Source: CAYULW01 sp964445815
GTDB taxonomy: Bacteria; Bacteroidota; Bacteroidia; Flavobacteriales_E; Vicingaceae
Assembly: GCA_964445815.1 (NCBI GenBank)
Contig: CAYULW010000010.1
Span: 1-64,000, forward strand
DNA: 64,000 nt
Direction: 5' to 3'
Of this stretch, positions 52,266-61,461 are shown piece after piece; within the stretch, counting starts at the first letter, position 1; each line of letters starts with the position of its first letter. Both the position numbers and the translations under genes were made by a program. Under the pieces are notes generated by a model that was not told where the DNA came from, searched no databases, and saw only the letters and a program-made list of their open reading frames with translations.

Positions 52266-53125
52266 AACGTAACCTCATTGTTTTAACAAGCCTTATTGGC
52301 TTTAATCTTAATGCGCAGATCGCCAAAATTCCCCAATGGTTCTTAGACGATATTAAACGCACTCAGGGAACATGGGTAGCAGATAACTCTGCTTTTGTTT
52401 CAGAACAAGAGCCATACGTAGCATACATTAACGAATGGTTTCTTGGACTTGATAGCACATCACTCAGTGGGCAATTACATGGTCAAACGGCTTCAGGGGA
52501 AAAAGTACTATTCTGGGAATTTAAGCAGTATTGGGACAATGAAACCCAAAAAGCTATAGTACAACAGTTTGGTAGAAATAATGTTATCGGGAAAGGGAGT
52601 ATGTCTCCATCTGAAGACAAAAAAATGGAAGCCATTCAAACATTCTCACTCATTGATGGGCGGCATTGGATTGAGAAACATGAAACCTATTTTCGTGGTG
52701 ACACTTTAATCACCATCTCGTTTGGGCAACAAATGGATAAAACTTGGAAAAAGAAAAGAACCTATTCGTGGATAAAACAAGAAAATGAAGGTTTAGGACC
52801 TTTTTCAATGTCTTTAGCCGTAAATGACTTGAAAAAGTCTAAATCATTCTACGAGCACTTGGGCTTTAAGGTAACAGATGGAAAGATAGAGCAAAATTGG
52901 CTCATTCTCGAAAACAATACCATTAAAATTGGTTTGTTCAAAGGAATATTTCCTAAAAACACAATAACCTTTAATCCGAATAATGCAAGACATTTTTATC
53001 AGCTACTAAAAAGCAAGGGAGTAACTATCCTTTATGAACAGGGCATGGACAAAAAACAGGGGGCTTGTTCCTTTTCATTTCTTGATCCTGATGGTAATCC
53101 TATTCTAATTGATCAACACCAATAA
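52262..53125 (+). CDS. Exported two-domain protein: unknown N-terminal domain plus VOC (glyoxalase-like) domain
   Basis: A 287-aa protein. A short signal peptide ends near LNAQ. The N-terminal domain (about 20-170) is a beta-rich, lipocalin/DUF1579-like unit that I cannot name. The C-terminal VOC domain (about 180-287) begins PFSMSLAVNDLKKSKSFYEHLGFKV and ends SFLDPDGNPILID. Antibiotic-binding and dioxygenase activities occur in VOC proteins; substrate here is unknown. Placement with an AraC-GyrI regulator suggests a small-molecule response. Confidence 0.65.
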   Translation: MKRNLIVLTSLIGFNLNAQIAKIPQWFLDDIKRTQGTWVADNSAFVSEQEPYVAYINEWFLGLDSTSLSGQLHGQTASGEKVLFWEFKQYWDNETQKAIVQQFGRNNVIGKGSMSPSEDKKMEAIQTFSLIDGRHWIEKHETYFRGDTLITISFGQQMDKTWKKKRTYSWIKQENEGLGPFSMSLAVNDLKKSKSFYEHLGFKVTDGKIEQNWLILENNTIKIGLFKGIFPKNTITFNPNNARHFYQLLKSKGVTILYEQGMDKKQGACSFSFLDPDGNPILIDQHQ

Positions 53126-53127
53126 GT

Positions 53128-53502
53128 ATGACAGATTTACAAACAATAAGACAGAAGTTAATCGACATTCTTAATGAATACGAATCTTCTCTAAAAGTAA
53201 GTATAGATAGTGCTGACAAGTATGAAGTTATAGGCACTGTAAAAACCATGCAGGGCAAAAAAGAAGTGGAAGGCATTTACTTTGCCAGTGTTGTGCCCAA
53301 ACCTAAGGATATTCGGTTCTATTTTTTCCCAACATACACGCATAGGGAACAATTGGGTGAATTACCGGATGACCTTAAAAAGGCACTAAAAGGAAAATCC
53401 TGCTTTCACATCAAAAAAATGGATAATGCATTTGAAAACAATTTGAAAGCATTGGTTAAAAAAGCGGTGCAGCTTTATAAAGCAGAAGGATTGTTGGTAT
53501 AA
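53128..53502 (+). CDS. DUF1801-like small protein
   Basis: A 124-aa protein. The segment LPDDLKKALKGKSCFHIKKMDNAFENNLKALVKKAVQLYKAEG resembles the C-terminal part of YdhG/DUF1801-type proteins, which are frataxin-like folds. The identification is tentative. It lies 2 bp after the VOC gene and 3 bp before the GNAT gene. Confidence 0.5.
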   Translation: MTDLQTIRQKLIDILNEYESSLKVSIDSADKYEVIGTVKTMQGKKEVEGIYFASVVPKPKDIRFYFFPTYTHREQLGELPDDLKKALKGKSCFHIKKMDNAFENNLKALVKKAVQLYKAEGLLV

Positions 53503-53505
53503 GCA

Positions 53506-53949
53506 ATGACAGAGAACATTCTAATACGAAAAGCGAAGCAAACGGACTTTGAAGCCATTTATAAATTTGTGAATGCGCTAGAAGAAAGCATTTTCCCGCT
53601 AGAAAATCAAAAGAAAGCCTTTGAACGAAATTTAGCAGATGGAGATTTTATATACTTAATTGCAGAACTAAATAATAAGCCGATTGGATTTATCAGTTGT
53701 TATGCTCAAGAAGTATTGCACCATGGTGCACAAAGAATTGCAGAAATTCAGGAGATGTATGTTTCCCCAGAAAACAGAAAATCAGGAGTTGGCAAAAAGC
53801 TGCTCGATGAGCTAAAAAAAATAGCAAAACAAAATGGAATTGTTCAATTGGAAGTTACTTCTAACAAAAAACGAACTGAAACTCATCAGTTTTATCTAAG
53901 AGAATGTTTTCTTAATTCTCATGAAAAATTTACATTCGAATTAAAATAA
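53506..53949 (+). CDS. GNAT-family N-acetyltransferase
   Basis: A 147-aa single GNAT domain. IAEIQEMYVSPENRKSGVGKKLLDELKKIA is the acetyl-CoA-binding motif A with its preceding strand. Substrate is unknown. It is in the same close-packed unit as the AraC-GyrI and VOC genes. Confidence 0.85.
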   Translation: MTENILIRKAKQTDFEAIYKFVNALEESIFPLENQKKAFERNLADGDFIYLIAELNNKPIGFISCYAQEVLHHGAQRIAEIQEMYVSPENRKSGVGKKLLDELKKIAKQNGIVQLEVTSNKKRTETHQFYLRECFLNSHEKFTFELK

Positions 53950-53986
53950 GCAAGATAAAAGTCTCAACATTGGGAACAGACAAATC

Positions 53987-54397
53987 ATGAATAAGGAGCA
54001 ACTTATCCGATATGCCGCCGATGAATTCATTAGTAAGGGTAATGTAGACCTTATCCCTATTATTTTCTCTACGGACTATATTGCTCATGCAGGTGAAAAA
54101 TCTTATCAAGGTCACAACTTCTTAAAACGCTGGACTAAACAAATACATACAGCGATTGAAAATCTTCAGATAAAAAATATTTTGATTTTATCACAAACTG
54201 AAGATACAATCACTTGGCAACGCACGTTAACCGGCAAACATCAAAATGCTTTAAGGGGAATTCCTCCTTCAGGAAAGATCATTAGCTGGAGTGAGATGGT
54301 ACTTAGTCGGTTTAGCAAGCATAAAATTGTTGAAGAATGGGTAGTTTCCGAACTAGCGGCTGAGTTGATGCTTAAGCAGGTTAAAAGAAAAACATAA
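53987..54397 (+). CDS. SnoaL-like (NTF2-fold) ester-cyclase-type protein
   Basis: A 136-aa NTF2-like protein with FISKGNVDLIPIIFSTDYIAHAGE near the start, then a helix and beta-sheet pattern ending SWSEMVLSRFSKHKIVEEW. SnoaL relatives include polyketide cyclases, but most bacterial members have no known substrate. It is the last gene of the 51.3-54.4 kb unit. Confidence 0.75.
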   Translation: MNKEQLIRYAADEFISKGNVDLIPIIFSTDYIAHAGEKSYQGHNFLKRWTKQIHTAIENLQIKNILILSQTEDTITWQRTLTGKHQNALRGIPPSGKIISWSEMVLSRFSKHKIVEEWVVSELAAELMLKQVKRKT

Positions 54398-54404
54398 GCC
54401 TAAT

Positions 54405-54434
54405 GTTTACACATGTGTAAACGCTTAAGCGTTT
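54405..54434. promoter_or_regulatory. Two overlapping perfect palindromes upstream of the SDR gene
   Basis: GTTTACACATGTGTAAAC (54405-54422, 18 bp) overlaps AAACGCTTAAGCGTTT (54419-54434, 16 bp) by four bases. Both are perfect and loop-free, with no T-run after them. A transcription-factor operator is more likely than a terminator. They lie 105 bp before the SDR start and 8 bp after the SnoaL-like stop. Confidence 0.6.
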
Positions 54435-54538
54435 CACCTGCCAATTCTCTTTTTAGCTACAACAATCTCGGATTTGACTACATGCTTTGGAAGTATAGCT
54501 CACAACTTTGTGTCATAGAAATCAAAAAATAAAAACTC

Positions 54539-55408
54539 ATGTCAAAAATTTTAATCACGGGAGCAAATGGCGGCTTTGGAGCCCTAACAGTAAATACCTT
54601 ATTGAAAAAAGGCCATCAAATAGTTGCCACCATGCGAAATAGCAAAACAAGAAACAAAACCAAAGCAGATGAACTCGAAGCTGCAGGAGCAAAAGTGATA
54701 GAACTTGATGTTACTGATGACAATAGTGTAAATGAAGCCGTAGAAAAGGCCATCAGCTTTTTAGGGGGTCTGGATGTAGTCATCAACAACGCCGGCATTG
54801 GTGTACTTGGAATTCAGGAACAATTTAATACAGATGATTTTAAACGCCTTTTCGATGTGAATGTATTTGGAGTACAGCGTGTCAATCGAGCTGTTCTCCC
54901 CCATCTTAGACAACAAGGTTCAGGCTTACTGATTCATATCTCAAGTTTATTGGGACGTATTGCTTATCCATTTTACGGCCCTTATAATGCTTCAAAATGG
55001 GCATTGGAAGCCTTAGCCGAAAACTACCGTGTGGAACTGTCAGGATTTGGTGTTGACTCCTGTATAATAGAACCGGGAGGTTATCCAACAGGATTTATGA
55101 AAGCGTTAATGCGACCTTCTGATGCTTCTCAAAATGCAAGTTATGGAGACATGGATACTGCCCCTGAACAGATGTTTGGTCATTTTGAGCAAGCTTTGGC
55201 CGACAATCCTGCACAGGATCCTCAAAACGTTGCAGATGCAATTGCAAAACTAATCAGTACTCCGGCAGGAGAGCGTCCTATGCGAACTGTTGTTGATGCC
55301 ATGGGCATGGGAACCGTTATTGAACCTTATAATGATCAACTGGCTCAAATTCATGAAGGTTTATACAATGCTTTTGGCATGGGTGAAATGCTCAAACTGA
55401 AGGTTTAA
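54539..55408 (+). CDS. Short-chain dehydrogenase/reductase
   Basis: A 289-aa classical SDR. The NADP-binding ITGANGGFGALTVNTLL leads, with NNAGIGVLG, catalytic Ser in ISSLLGR, and YGPYNASKWA as the YxxxK pair. Basic residues after the second strand (MRNSKTRNKTK) favour NADP. It acts on an unknown carbonyl or alcohol. The AraC regulator just downstream may control it. Confidence 0.88.
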   Translation: MSKILITGANGGFGALTVNTLLKKGHQIVATMRNSKTRNKTKADELEAAGAKVIELDVTDDNSVNEAVEKAISFLGGLDVVINNAGIGVLGIQEQFNTDDFKRLFDVNVFGVQRVNRAVLPHLRQQGSGLLIHISSLLGRIAYPFYGPYNASKWALEALAENYRVELSGFGVDSCIIEPGGYPTGFMKALMRPSDASQNASYGDMDTAPEQMFGHFEQALADNPAQDPQNVADAIAKLISTPAGERPMRTVVDAMGMGTVIEPYNDQLAQIHEGLYNAFGMGEMLKLKV

Positions 55409-55430
55409 TTATAATCCTATTGAGCCAGAA

Positions 55431-55470
55431 GAAAAGAAAGACCAAATGAAATCGGTCTTTCTTTTCTTTT
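55431..55470 (+). terminator. Terminator after the SDR gene
   Basis: GAAAAGAAAGACC (55431-55443) pairs fully with GGTCTTTCTTTTC (55454-55466) around a 10-nt loop, followed by T residues. Confidence 0.85.
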
Positions 55471-55517
55471 TAAAATACTTGCTATTCACCTTATCATTAA
55501 TTTAAATAACTTGCAGC

Positions 55518-56444
55518 ATGTCAAAGTCAGAAATATCCAGATTAAATAGCATCAGCGATTTACATCGCTTTAACCAAATCCCCCCTCCTGAGCACCCTTT
55601 AATCAGTTTGATTGATTACAGTTTAGTCAAACATACTGCCGACAATAACGAAATGAAATGGATACAAGGCTTTTACACCATTGCTTTAAAAAGAAATGTG
55701 GTCGGTAAATATAGGTATGGGCAGCAATCATATGATTTTGATGAGGGCTTAATGACCTTCTTTTCTCCCGATCAGGTCATTTCTGTCCAGTTAATGGAAG
55801 AAGATGCGACTACAAACATTCCCACCGGTTGGATATTGGCGATACATCCTGACTTTTTGTTTGGCACCTCACTAGCTAAAAAGATTAAGGACTATCCTTT
55901 TTTTAATTATTCGGTCAGAGAAGCGCTGTTCTTATCAGAAAAAGAAGAGAGTACTATTGACGACATTCTTCAAAACATTAAGGGGGAATATCAGGCAAAC
56001 ATAGATCAGTTCAGTCAGCAGATAATCATTAGTCAATTGGAATTGCTGCTGAGTTATTCAGAGCGCTTTTATCAAAGACAATTCTTGACACGAAAACCTT
56101 CTAATCATGAAGTGTTAAATCAATTAGAAGATCTGTTAGAAAGCAGTTTTAAAGAAAATAATGTTTCTTTAAATGGCTTACCATCAGTTCAGGATATTGC
56201 CCAAAACTTAAATTTGAGTTCCGACTATTTAAGCAGCCTTTTAAAAAGCTTAACAGGGCAATCCACTCAACAACACATTCACAACAAGCTGATTGAAAAA
56301 GCAAAAATTAAGCTGTCAACCACCAATTTATCTGTAAGTGAGATTGCCTTTACTCTTGGATTCGAGCACTCTCAGTCTTTTAGTAAGTTGTTTAAGTCAA
56401 AAACCGATCAAACACCAATGGAGTTTCGCTCATCATTTAACTAA
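55518..56444 (+). CDS. AraC-family transcriptional regulator
   Basis: A 308-aa protein. The N-terminal cupin-like ligand domain covers about 1-190. The C-terminal AraC DNA-binding domain follows (PSVQDIAQNLNLSSDYLSSLLKSLTG and LSVSEIAFTLGFEHSQSFSKLFKSKTD). It is a candidate controller of the neighbouring SDR gene. Its stop codon shares one base with the next gene's start. Confidence 0.88.
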   Translation: MSKSEISRLNSISDLHRFNQIPPPEHPLISLIDYSLVKHTADNNEMKWIQGFYTIALKRNVVGKYRYGQQSYDFDEGLMTFFSPDQVISVQLMEEDATTNIPTGWILAIHPDFLFGTSLAKKIKDYPFFNYSVREALFLSEKEESTIDDILQNIKGEYQANIDQFSQQIIISQLELLLSYSERFYQRQFLTRKPSNHEVLNQLEDLLESSFKENNVSLNGLPSVQDIAQNLNLSSDYLSSLLKSLTGQSTQQHIHNKLIEKAKIKLSTTNLSVSEIAFTLGFEHSQSFSKLFKSKTDQTPMEFRSSFN

Positions 56445-57280
56445 TGATGGATATAAGAACACTTGAACATATTGAACTTAGTCAATTGCTTGAAGTATTT
56501 AATGCCTCTTTTGCCGACTATTTTGTACAAGTTCAACTCACAGCAGACCAACTTAAACGAAAAATCCTTAATGAAGGTATTGACCTTCAACTCTCCGTCG
56601 GGGCATTTAAAAATGATCAACTTGTTGCTTTTATTCTTCATGCTTACGGCCTTATCAATGACCAAAAAACAGTATATAATGCCGGTACGGGTGTAATACC
56701 TATAGAACGAGGACAAAGCTTAAGCAAAAAGTTATATGCCTTTATATTGCCCAAACTAAGTAAAAAAGGAATTTCAAGATCAGTACTTGAAGTCATCAGT
56801 AATAATCATAAAGCCATCAAAGTCTACCAGCATACTGGTTTTAAAATTTCTCGGGAGTTACCTTGTTTTAAAGGCCAACCGCCTGCAATCTCAATGAATG
56901 AAAACATAGAAATTCACCAGATGAATGCTTTTAATTGGACTGAAATGAAAAGTTTCTGGGACTGGACTCCATCATGGCAGAATTCACCCGCAACAATTGA
57001 AAAGTCTAAACCATTCAATCAATCCATTGCTTTAATCAAAGGTGGTAAAATGGTAGGCTATGCTATCTACAATTCTGAAAGTGGTAGAGTACACCAATTT
57101 GCTATACGTAAAGATCAGCGAAGACAAGGATTCGGAACGACCTTATTTGCATACATTAAACAGCAGGTCGATAGAGAGCTCTCAATTATTAATGTGGATG
57201 GAAGGGCAAGGGAAACACTTGATTTTATAAGAGCAATTGGTTTAAAGAATCATGTGACACAATTCGAGATGGAATTGTAA
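56444..57280 (+). CDS. Tandem GNAT-family acetyltransferase
   Basis: A 278-aa protein with two GNAT-like halves. The first has TGVIPIERGQSLSKKLYAFI as acetyl-CoA loop and SNNHKAIKVYQHTGFK. The second has HQFAIRKDQRRQGFGTTLFAYI. Double-GNAT proteins often keep one active half. Substrate is unknown. The start codon is the first ATG of an ATGATG pair overlapping the AraC stop. Confidence 0.85.
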   Translation: MMDIRTLEHIELSQLLEVFNASFADYFVQVQLTADQLKRKILNEGIDLQLSVGAFKNDQLVAFILHAYGLINDQKTVYNAGTGVIPIERGQSLSKKLYAFILPKLSKKGISRSVLEVISNNHKAIKVYQHTGFKISRELPCFKGQPPAISMNENIEIHQMNAFNWTEMKSFWDWTPSWQNSPATIEKSKPFNQSIALIKGGKMVGYAIYNSESGRVHQFAIRKDQRRQGFGTTLFAYIKQQVDRELSIINVDGRARETLDFIRAIGLKNHVTQFEMEL

Positions 57281-57435
57281 CTTTTCATTTGTACCATTAC
57301 TCAACAGCTTTATTTCGTACCAACCCAATTCTATGGTTTATAATATCAAAACATAAACCGTCATATTCTCACCTAATAATCCTAAAAATAACTTCTTTTT
57401 TACTAATATTGAAATACGCATATTGCTGTATTTTA

Positions 57436-60381
57436 ATGACTTCTAAACTAAACCGATACTTTCAATTTTGTATATGCCTATTCTTGATAGGGTCACTAAA
57501 AGCACAGAGTATTACACCTGCATTCCGGAACTATACCACTAAAGATGGACTCCCTAGCTCTGAGGTGTTTCAAATCAAACAAGATCGTAATGGGTATATA
57601 TGGCTGGCTACCGACAATGGAATATCTCGTTTTAATGGTAACAGTTTTGAGAATTACACTTATCCTGAAGCCACCTGTTCAAGAACCTTTTTTGGAATAT
57701 ATGAAGACCAAAGCAAAAGAATATGGTTTTACTCTTACTCCGGTGAAATCAGCTATTTTGATTACAAGGACAAACGAATGCACTGTCCGACATTTAACGA
57801 TCAACTTAGAAAGGTAAAAAATAAAAATTCCATCCTAAATGGATTATTTATTGAAGATGACACCCTATATACATTCGACTATGTTGGAGAAACATATAAA
57901 ATAAATCTCCAAGACCAATCTGTCTCAATGTCCTATCCAAAAGATTCAGGAGTTATTATTATAGAATACAGTAATAAGCATCATATTTTTGGGCATCGCT
58001 CTCATTCTACTGAAGACTGTTTTCTATTACTAGAGAAAGACAATGAAGAAGTAAGAGATGTTTTTTCTAACCTTAGCACATCAATTAGTTCTCTGCCATC
58101 ATTTTCAAAGTATGGGGATTACTACTTTATCTCACTGCACGGCTACATCTATTCTTTTCATCCCAGAAAAGGGGTTGTTTCCAGATATAAGATAAGGCAT
58201 AGCACGCAAAGTGTATATATAGATAAGGATGGACTACTTTGGGTTGGAGCATATCAAAACGGTGTCTTTGGATTTAATATAAAAGATGGAAAACTGTTGC
58301 TCAAATACAGGTTCCTAAATGAATACTCTGTAACAAGCATCTTAAAAGATAGAGATGGAGCCATGTGGTTTACCACACGTGAGAAGGGAGTGTTTTATAC
58401 ACCGCACCTATCAATCTCAAAATTAACACCATCCACAGATCACAAGGTTAACACAGACAATCCTGTTGTTTCGGTAACAAAAGGAGATTCTTGCATCATC
58501 TTCAACAACTCCAAACATGAAATCATTAGGTTATCCATTAATAAAGATTCAGAAATCACTAAAATTGGTCAGGAGACTCAGGGATTCAAAAACCTCTTTT
58601 CTAACGGTTGCAGTTTTCATCCGCATCTTTCTGACCCTCCTGCTATAAAAGGGCTCGATACAATCAAAATAATTAAACCCGGCTCAAAATTAAAAATAGA
58701 AGACATCCTTCATAAAGGAGATAAAGATTGGGGACTTTATATCTACAGTTCAAACTACTGTGTGTTTGAAAAGGAATCAAATTCCTTTGATAAACTTCTT
58801 TTCACATTTGCAAAAGTCAAAGATGTCAGGCCAAGAATCTCTATTCTCAGCCCTAAACTAAATGTATATTATAGCGGCATTCATAATCTTTTCTATTATG
58901 ACTTTAAAACAAAGAAGCACCTCCAATTAGCAAAGACAGATCAGGAAAAGTTTGAAGTATCCTCCATCAGTCGTTTCAAAGGAGACACAGTTTGGGTAGC
59001 AACAAGAAACCGGGGTATCCTTTTAGTTCATAAAGATCAAATCTTAAAAGAGTTCAATCAAAAAAATGGATTTGATTTTGGGCTGTGCAATTACATTAAA
59101 TATGACTCATCTCAGCTTTTTATTTCGACAAGCAAAGGGATATTCAGGCTAAAAGAACCCTTTGGGAAATATGGGGTTGCACAATTAACAAAAGATCATG
59201 GACTTGTTTCAAGCGAAATTTATTGCTCGGAAAGATTTGGCAAGCATCTGTATTTAGGGACTCCAAATGGGCTATGTATTATTGATACCTCTTTGTTTTC
59301 TAAACAAATTACCCCCCCCAATTGCATCATAGAGCAAATCACCTATAAGGATTCTAGCTTTTATACTTCCACCTTAACTGTCCCCTATAACTTTAATGGA
59401 ATTTCAATCTCTTTTTCGGCCAATTCCTTTAGCAACGCATTTAGTGTACCATACAGGTATCGTTTATCTAAAAGTTCTGAATGGACATACACAAAGGACT
59501 CCAAAGTCACCTTAAGCAATCTTAGTCCTAACATCTATACTTTTGAGATTCAGGCTGCAAATGCTAATAAGGTATGGGGAGATTCTACTGTATTAGAAAT
59601 TAACGTCACCCCCCCTATCTGGCAAGCCAAGTGGTTTATTGTGTTGGTCATAATGGTTACAATAATACTAACCTACTTTATCTACATCTCCAGAATAAAG
59701 CAGCTCAACAAAGAAAACAGACTGAAAAATGATCTACTGTACGCTCAAAACAGAGCTTTAAGTGCTCAAATGAACCCTCATTTTATTTTCAATTCTTTGA
59801 ATTCAATTACGCATGGTTTGTTTGAGAACAACATACGTCAAAGTGTTTATTTCATTGGCAAATTTGCCAAATTGATGAGAACAGTATTTGAAAACTCAGA
59901 AGAAATATTTGTTACCCTTACGGAAGAGCTTCAAGCGCTTAATACTTATCTGGAATTAGAGCGAGTAAGGCTAGGTAAAAAGCTGGAATATCAGATTAAA
60001 ACAGATTCCGGAATAGACAAAGAACGCGTATACGTTCCGGCACTCCTACTTCAACCCTTTGCAGAAAATGCAATATGGCATGGAATTGCCCCAAAAAAAG
60101 AAGGAGGCCGAGTTGAAATTTTAATCAAGCAACAAAAAGACTACTTAAGCATAGAAATAAAAGATAATGGAATAGGCATAGGAAATAATCCTTTAACTAA
60201 GAAAAAGAGCATGAAAAGGTCAGCCATAAGAACGACTTTAGAACGTATAAAACTAATAGAAAGATTGTACCAAAGAAAAATAAAATTGAGATTTACTACC
60301 TTGAAAGTAGGCAACTTAACTACAGGTACAAGCGTCTTGATAACGATCCCCTTAATCTCTAACAAACCTATAATCAAATGA
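57436..60381 (+). CDS. Two-component regulator propeller sensor histidine kinase (LytS type)
   Basis: A 981-aa protein. A signal peptide ends near LKAQ. A large periplasmic region of propeller repeats follows (for example GLPSSEVFQIKQDRNGYIWLATDNGISRFNG), then a Y_Y_Y domain (about 650-735) and one membrane helix (TPPIWQAKWFIVLVIMVTIILTYFIY). The His_kinase motif is AQMNPHFIFNSLN, and the HATPase domain has QPFAENAIWHGIAPKKEGG. I chose the ATG at 57436, which begins a signal peptide; an in-frame TTG at 57289 would not. It is coupled to the downstream LytTR regulator by a 4-bp overlap. Confidence 0.9.
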   Translation: MTSKLNRYFQFCICLFLIGSLKAQSITPAFRNYTTKDGLPSSEVFQIKQDRNGYIWLATDNGISRFNGNSFENYTYPEATCSRTFFGIYEDQSKRIWFYSYSGEISYFDYKDKRMHCPTFNDQLRKVKNKNSILNGLFIEDDTLYTFDYVGETYKINLQDQSVSMSYPKDSGVIIIEYSNKHHIFGHRSHSTEDCFLLLEKDNEEVRDVFSNLSTSISSLPSFSKYGDYYFISLHGYIYSFHPRKGVVSRYKIRHSTQSVYIDKDGLLWVGAYQNGVFGFNIKDGKLLLKYRFLNEYSVTSILKDRDGAMWFTTREKGVFYTPHLSISKLTPSTDHKVNTDNPVVSVTKGDSCIIFNNSKHEIIRLSINKDSEITKIGQETQGFKNLFSNGCSFHPHLSDPPAIKGLDTIKIIKPGSKLKIEDILHKGDKDWGLYIYSSNYCVFEKESNSFDKLLFTFAKVKDVRPRISILSPKLNVYYSGIHNLFYYDFKTKKHLQLAKTDQEKFEVSSISRFKGDTVWVATRNRGILLVHKDQILKEFNQKNGFDFGLCNYIKYDSSQLFISTSKGIFRLKEPFGKYGVAQLTKDHGLVSSEIYCSERFGKHLYLGTPNGLCIIDTSLFSKQITPPNCIIEQITYKDSSFYTSTLTVPYNFNGISISFSANSFSNAFSVPYRYRLSKSSEWTYTKDSKVTLSNLSPNIYTFEIQAANANKVWGDSTVLEINVTPPIWQAKWFIVLVIMVTIILTYFIYISRIKQLNKENRLKNDLLYAQNRALSAQMNPHFIFNSLNSITHGLFENNIRQSVYFIGKFAKLMRTVFENSEEIFVTLTEELQALNTYLELERVRLGKKLEYQIKTDSGIDKERVYVPALLLQPFAENAIWHGIAPKKEGGRVEILIKQQKDYLSIEIKDNGIGIGNNPLTKKKSMKRSAIRTTLERIKLIERLYQRKIKLRFTTLKVGNLTTGTSVLITIPLISNKPIIK

Positions 60382-61106
60382 ATGCACTAATTATTGATGA
60401 TGAAGTCTTCGCCATTAAAAACCTAACATCCATTTTAAAACTATTTGATCCCGAAATTAATATTATTGATACTGCCTCATCGGTTGAAGAAGGAGTCGAA
60501 AAGATAAACCATTTAAAACCGGATTTATTATTCCTTGATATTGAAATGCCGGATGGTAAAGGTTTTGAGGTCATAGAAAAAAGCAAGTTCAAAGACTATC
60601 AGGTTATTTTTGTAACGGCTTACGGTCAATATGCTATCAAGGCATTAAGAATGAATGCTTTGGATTACATCACCAAACCAGTAGATCCTGATGACTTGAT
60701 GAACGCATTAGCAAAGGCTAAAGAGCAAGTCTCAAAAAACAATCTACCAAATCTGGAACATTTAATTGAATCGCATAGAAAAGGGAAGTTTGACAAATTA
60801 GCAGTTCCTACATCAAGAGGTTTAAAGTATATAGATTTGGATCAAATTATCAGACTCCAGTCATCAAGTAACTATACAACAATTCATACTAATAACGGTA
60901 AATCTACAATGGTTTCCAAGACTCTTAAGTTTTATGATCAAACCTTAAAAGATGATGGTTTTATCAGGGTACATCAATCGCACTTGATTAATCAAAAATA
61001 CATTTCAGAATTTCATCGTGGTGATGGAAGTTACCTCATACTAAGCAATAAAGAAAAGGTTCCTGTTAGCAAGTCAAGAAGAACTATAGTTAGTCATTTA
61101 TCATGA
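60378..61106 (+). CDS. LytTR-family response regulator
   Basis: A 242-aa protein with a receiver domain (IIDDEVFAIKNL acidic pair, phospho-Asp in LLFLDIEMPDG, Lys in YITKPVDP) and a C-terminal LytTR DNA-binding domain (FIRVHQSHLINQKYI). It is the partner of the propeller kinase. It resembles the LytTR regulator at 16.3 kb in layout, but the two pairs have different sensors. The next gene downstream encodes a T9SS cargo, a possible target. Confidence 0.92.
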   Translation: MNALIIDDEVFAIKNLTSILKLFDPEINIIDTASSVEEGVEKINHLKPDLLFLDIEMPDGKGFEVIEKSKFKDYQVIFVTAYGQYAIKALRMNALDYITKPVDPDDLMNALAKAKEQVSKNNLPNLEHLIESHRKGKFDKLAVPTSRGLKYIDLDQIIRLQSSSNYTTIHTNNGKSTMVSKTLKFYDQTLKDDGFIRVHQSHLINQKYISEFHRGDGSYLILSNKEKVPVSKSRRTIVSHLS

Positions 61107-61461
61107 ACTGAAAGCTGATAAACATCACATGCGGCTTTGCTCTAAAAAAACAGACTCGTCTGCCACAATTGCCTTGACTAAAAAAGAAGTTTAAGCAATT
61201 GATTTGACCCCCTGTTTAAGCTTCTAGAAGTACAAAACCGGATGACGCTCGTCAGTAGAATTTCATGTTTATAGAGTCCTGAACGTTGATATTGACAGTA
61301 TCATTCAGACAAAACCACAAACCACTTATAAATAGACACTTAAATAAATAATAAAAGAATGGGACAGAATAATAATTCAAATGGACTAAATACTCATTAG
61401 TCATTTTTCTCTTTTCATTTTACATGGAACTTTCAGGTATTAATCATTAAAACCTAGTATT
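61107..61461. other. 355-bp intergenic region between LytTR gene and PKD-protein gene
   Basis: No ORF or RNA gene is recognisable. It contains a short perfect dyad, TGACG-CT-CGTCA (near 61241-61252). A looser inverted repeat, GAAGTTTAAGC against GTTTAAGCTTC, spans roughly 61188-61226. Its length and A/T-rich right half suggest a long regulated leader for the secreted-protein gene. I find no exact TAnnTTTG element. Confidence 0.4.

Noticed and set aside
54405..54434. Palindromes before the SDR gene as an intrinsic terminator of the SnoaL-like gene
   Set aside because: Both are loop-free perfect palindromes and no T-run follows, so an operator is the better reading.
57289..57435. 49-residue N-terminal extension of the propeller kinase
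   Set aside because: It starts at a TTG, is AT-rich and would bury the signal peptide that begins at the ATG at 57436.
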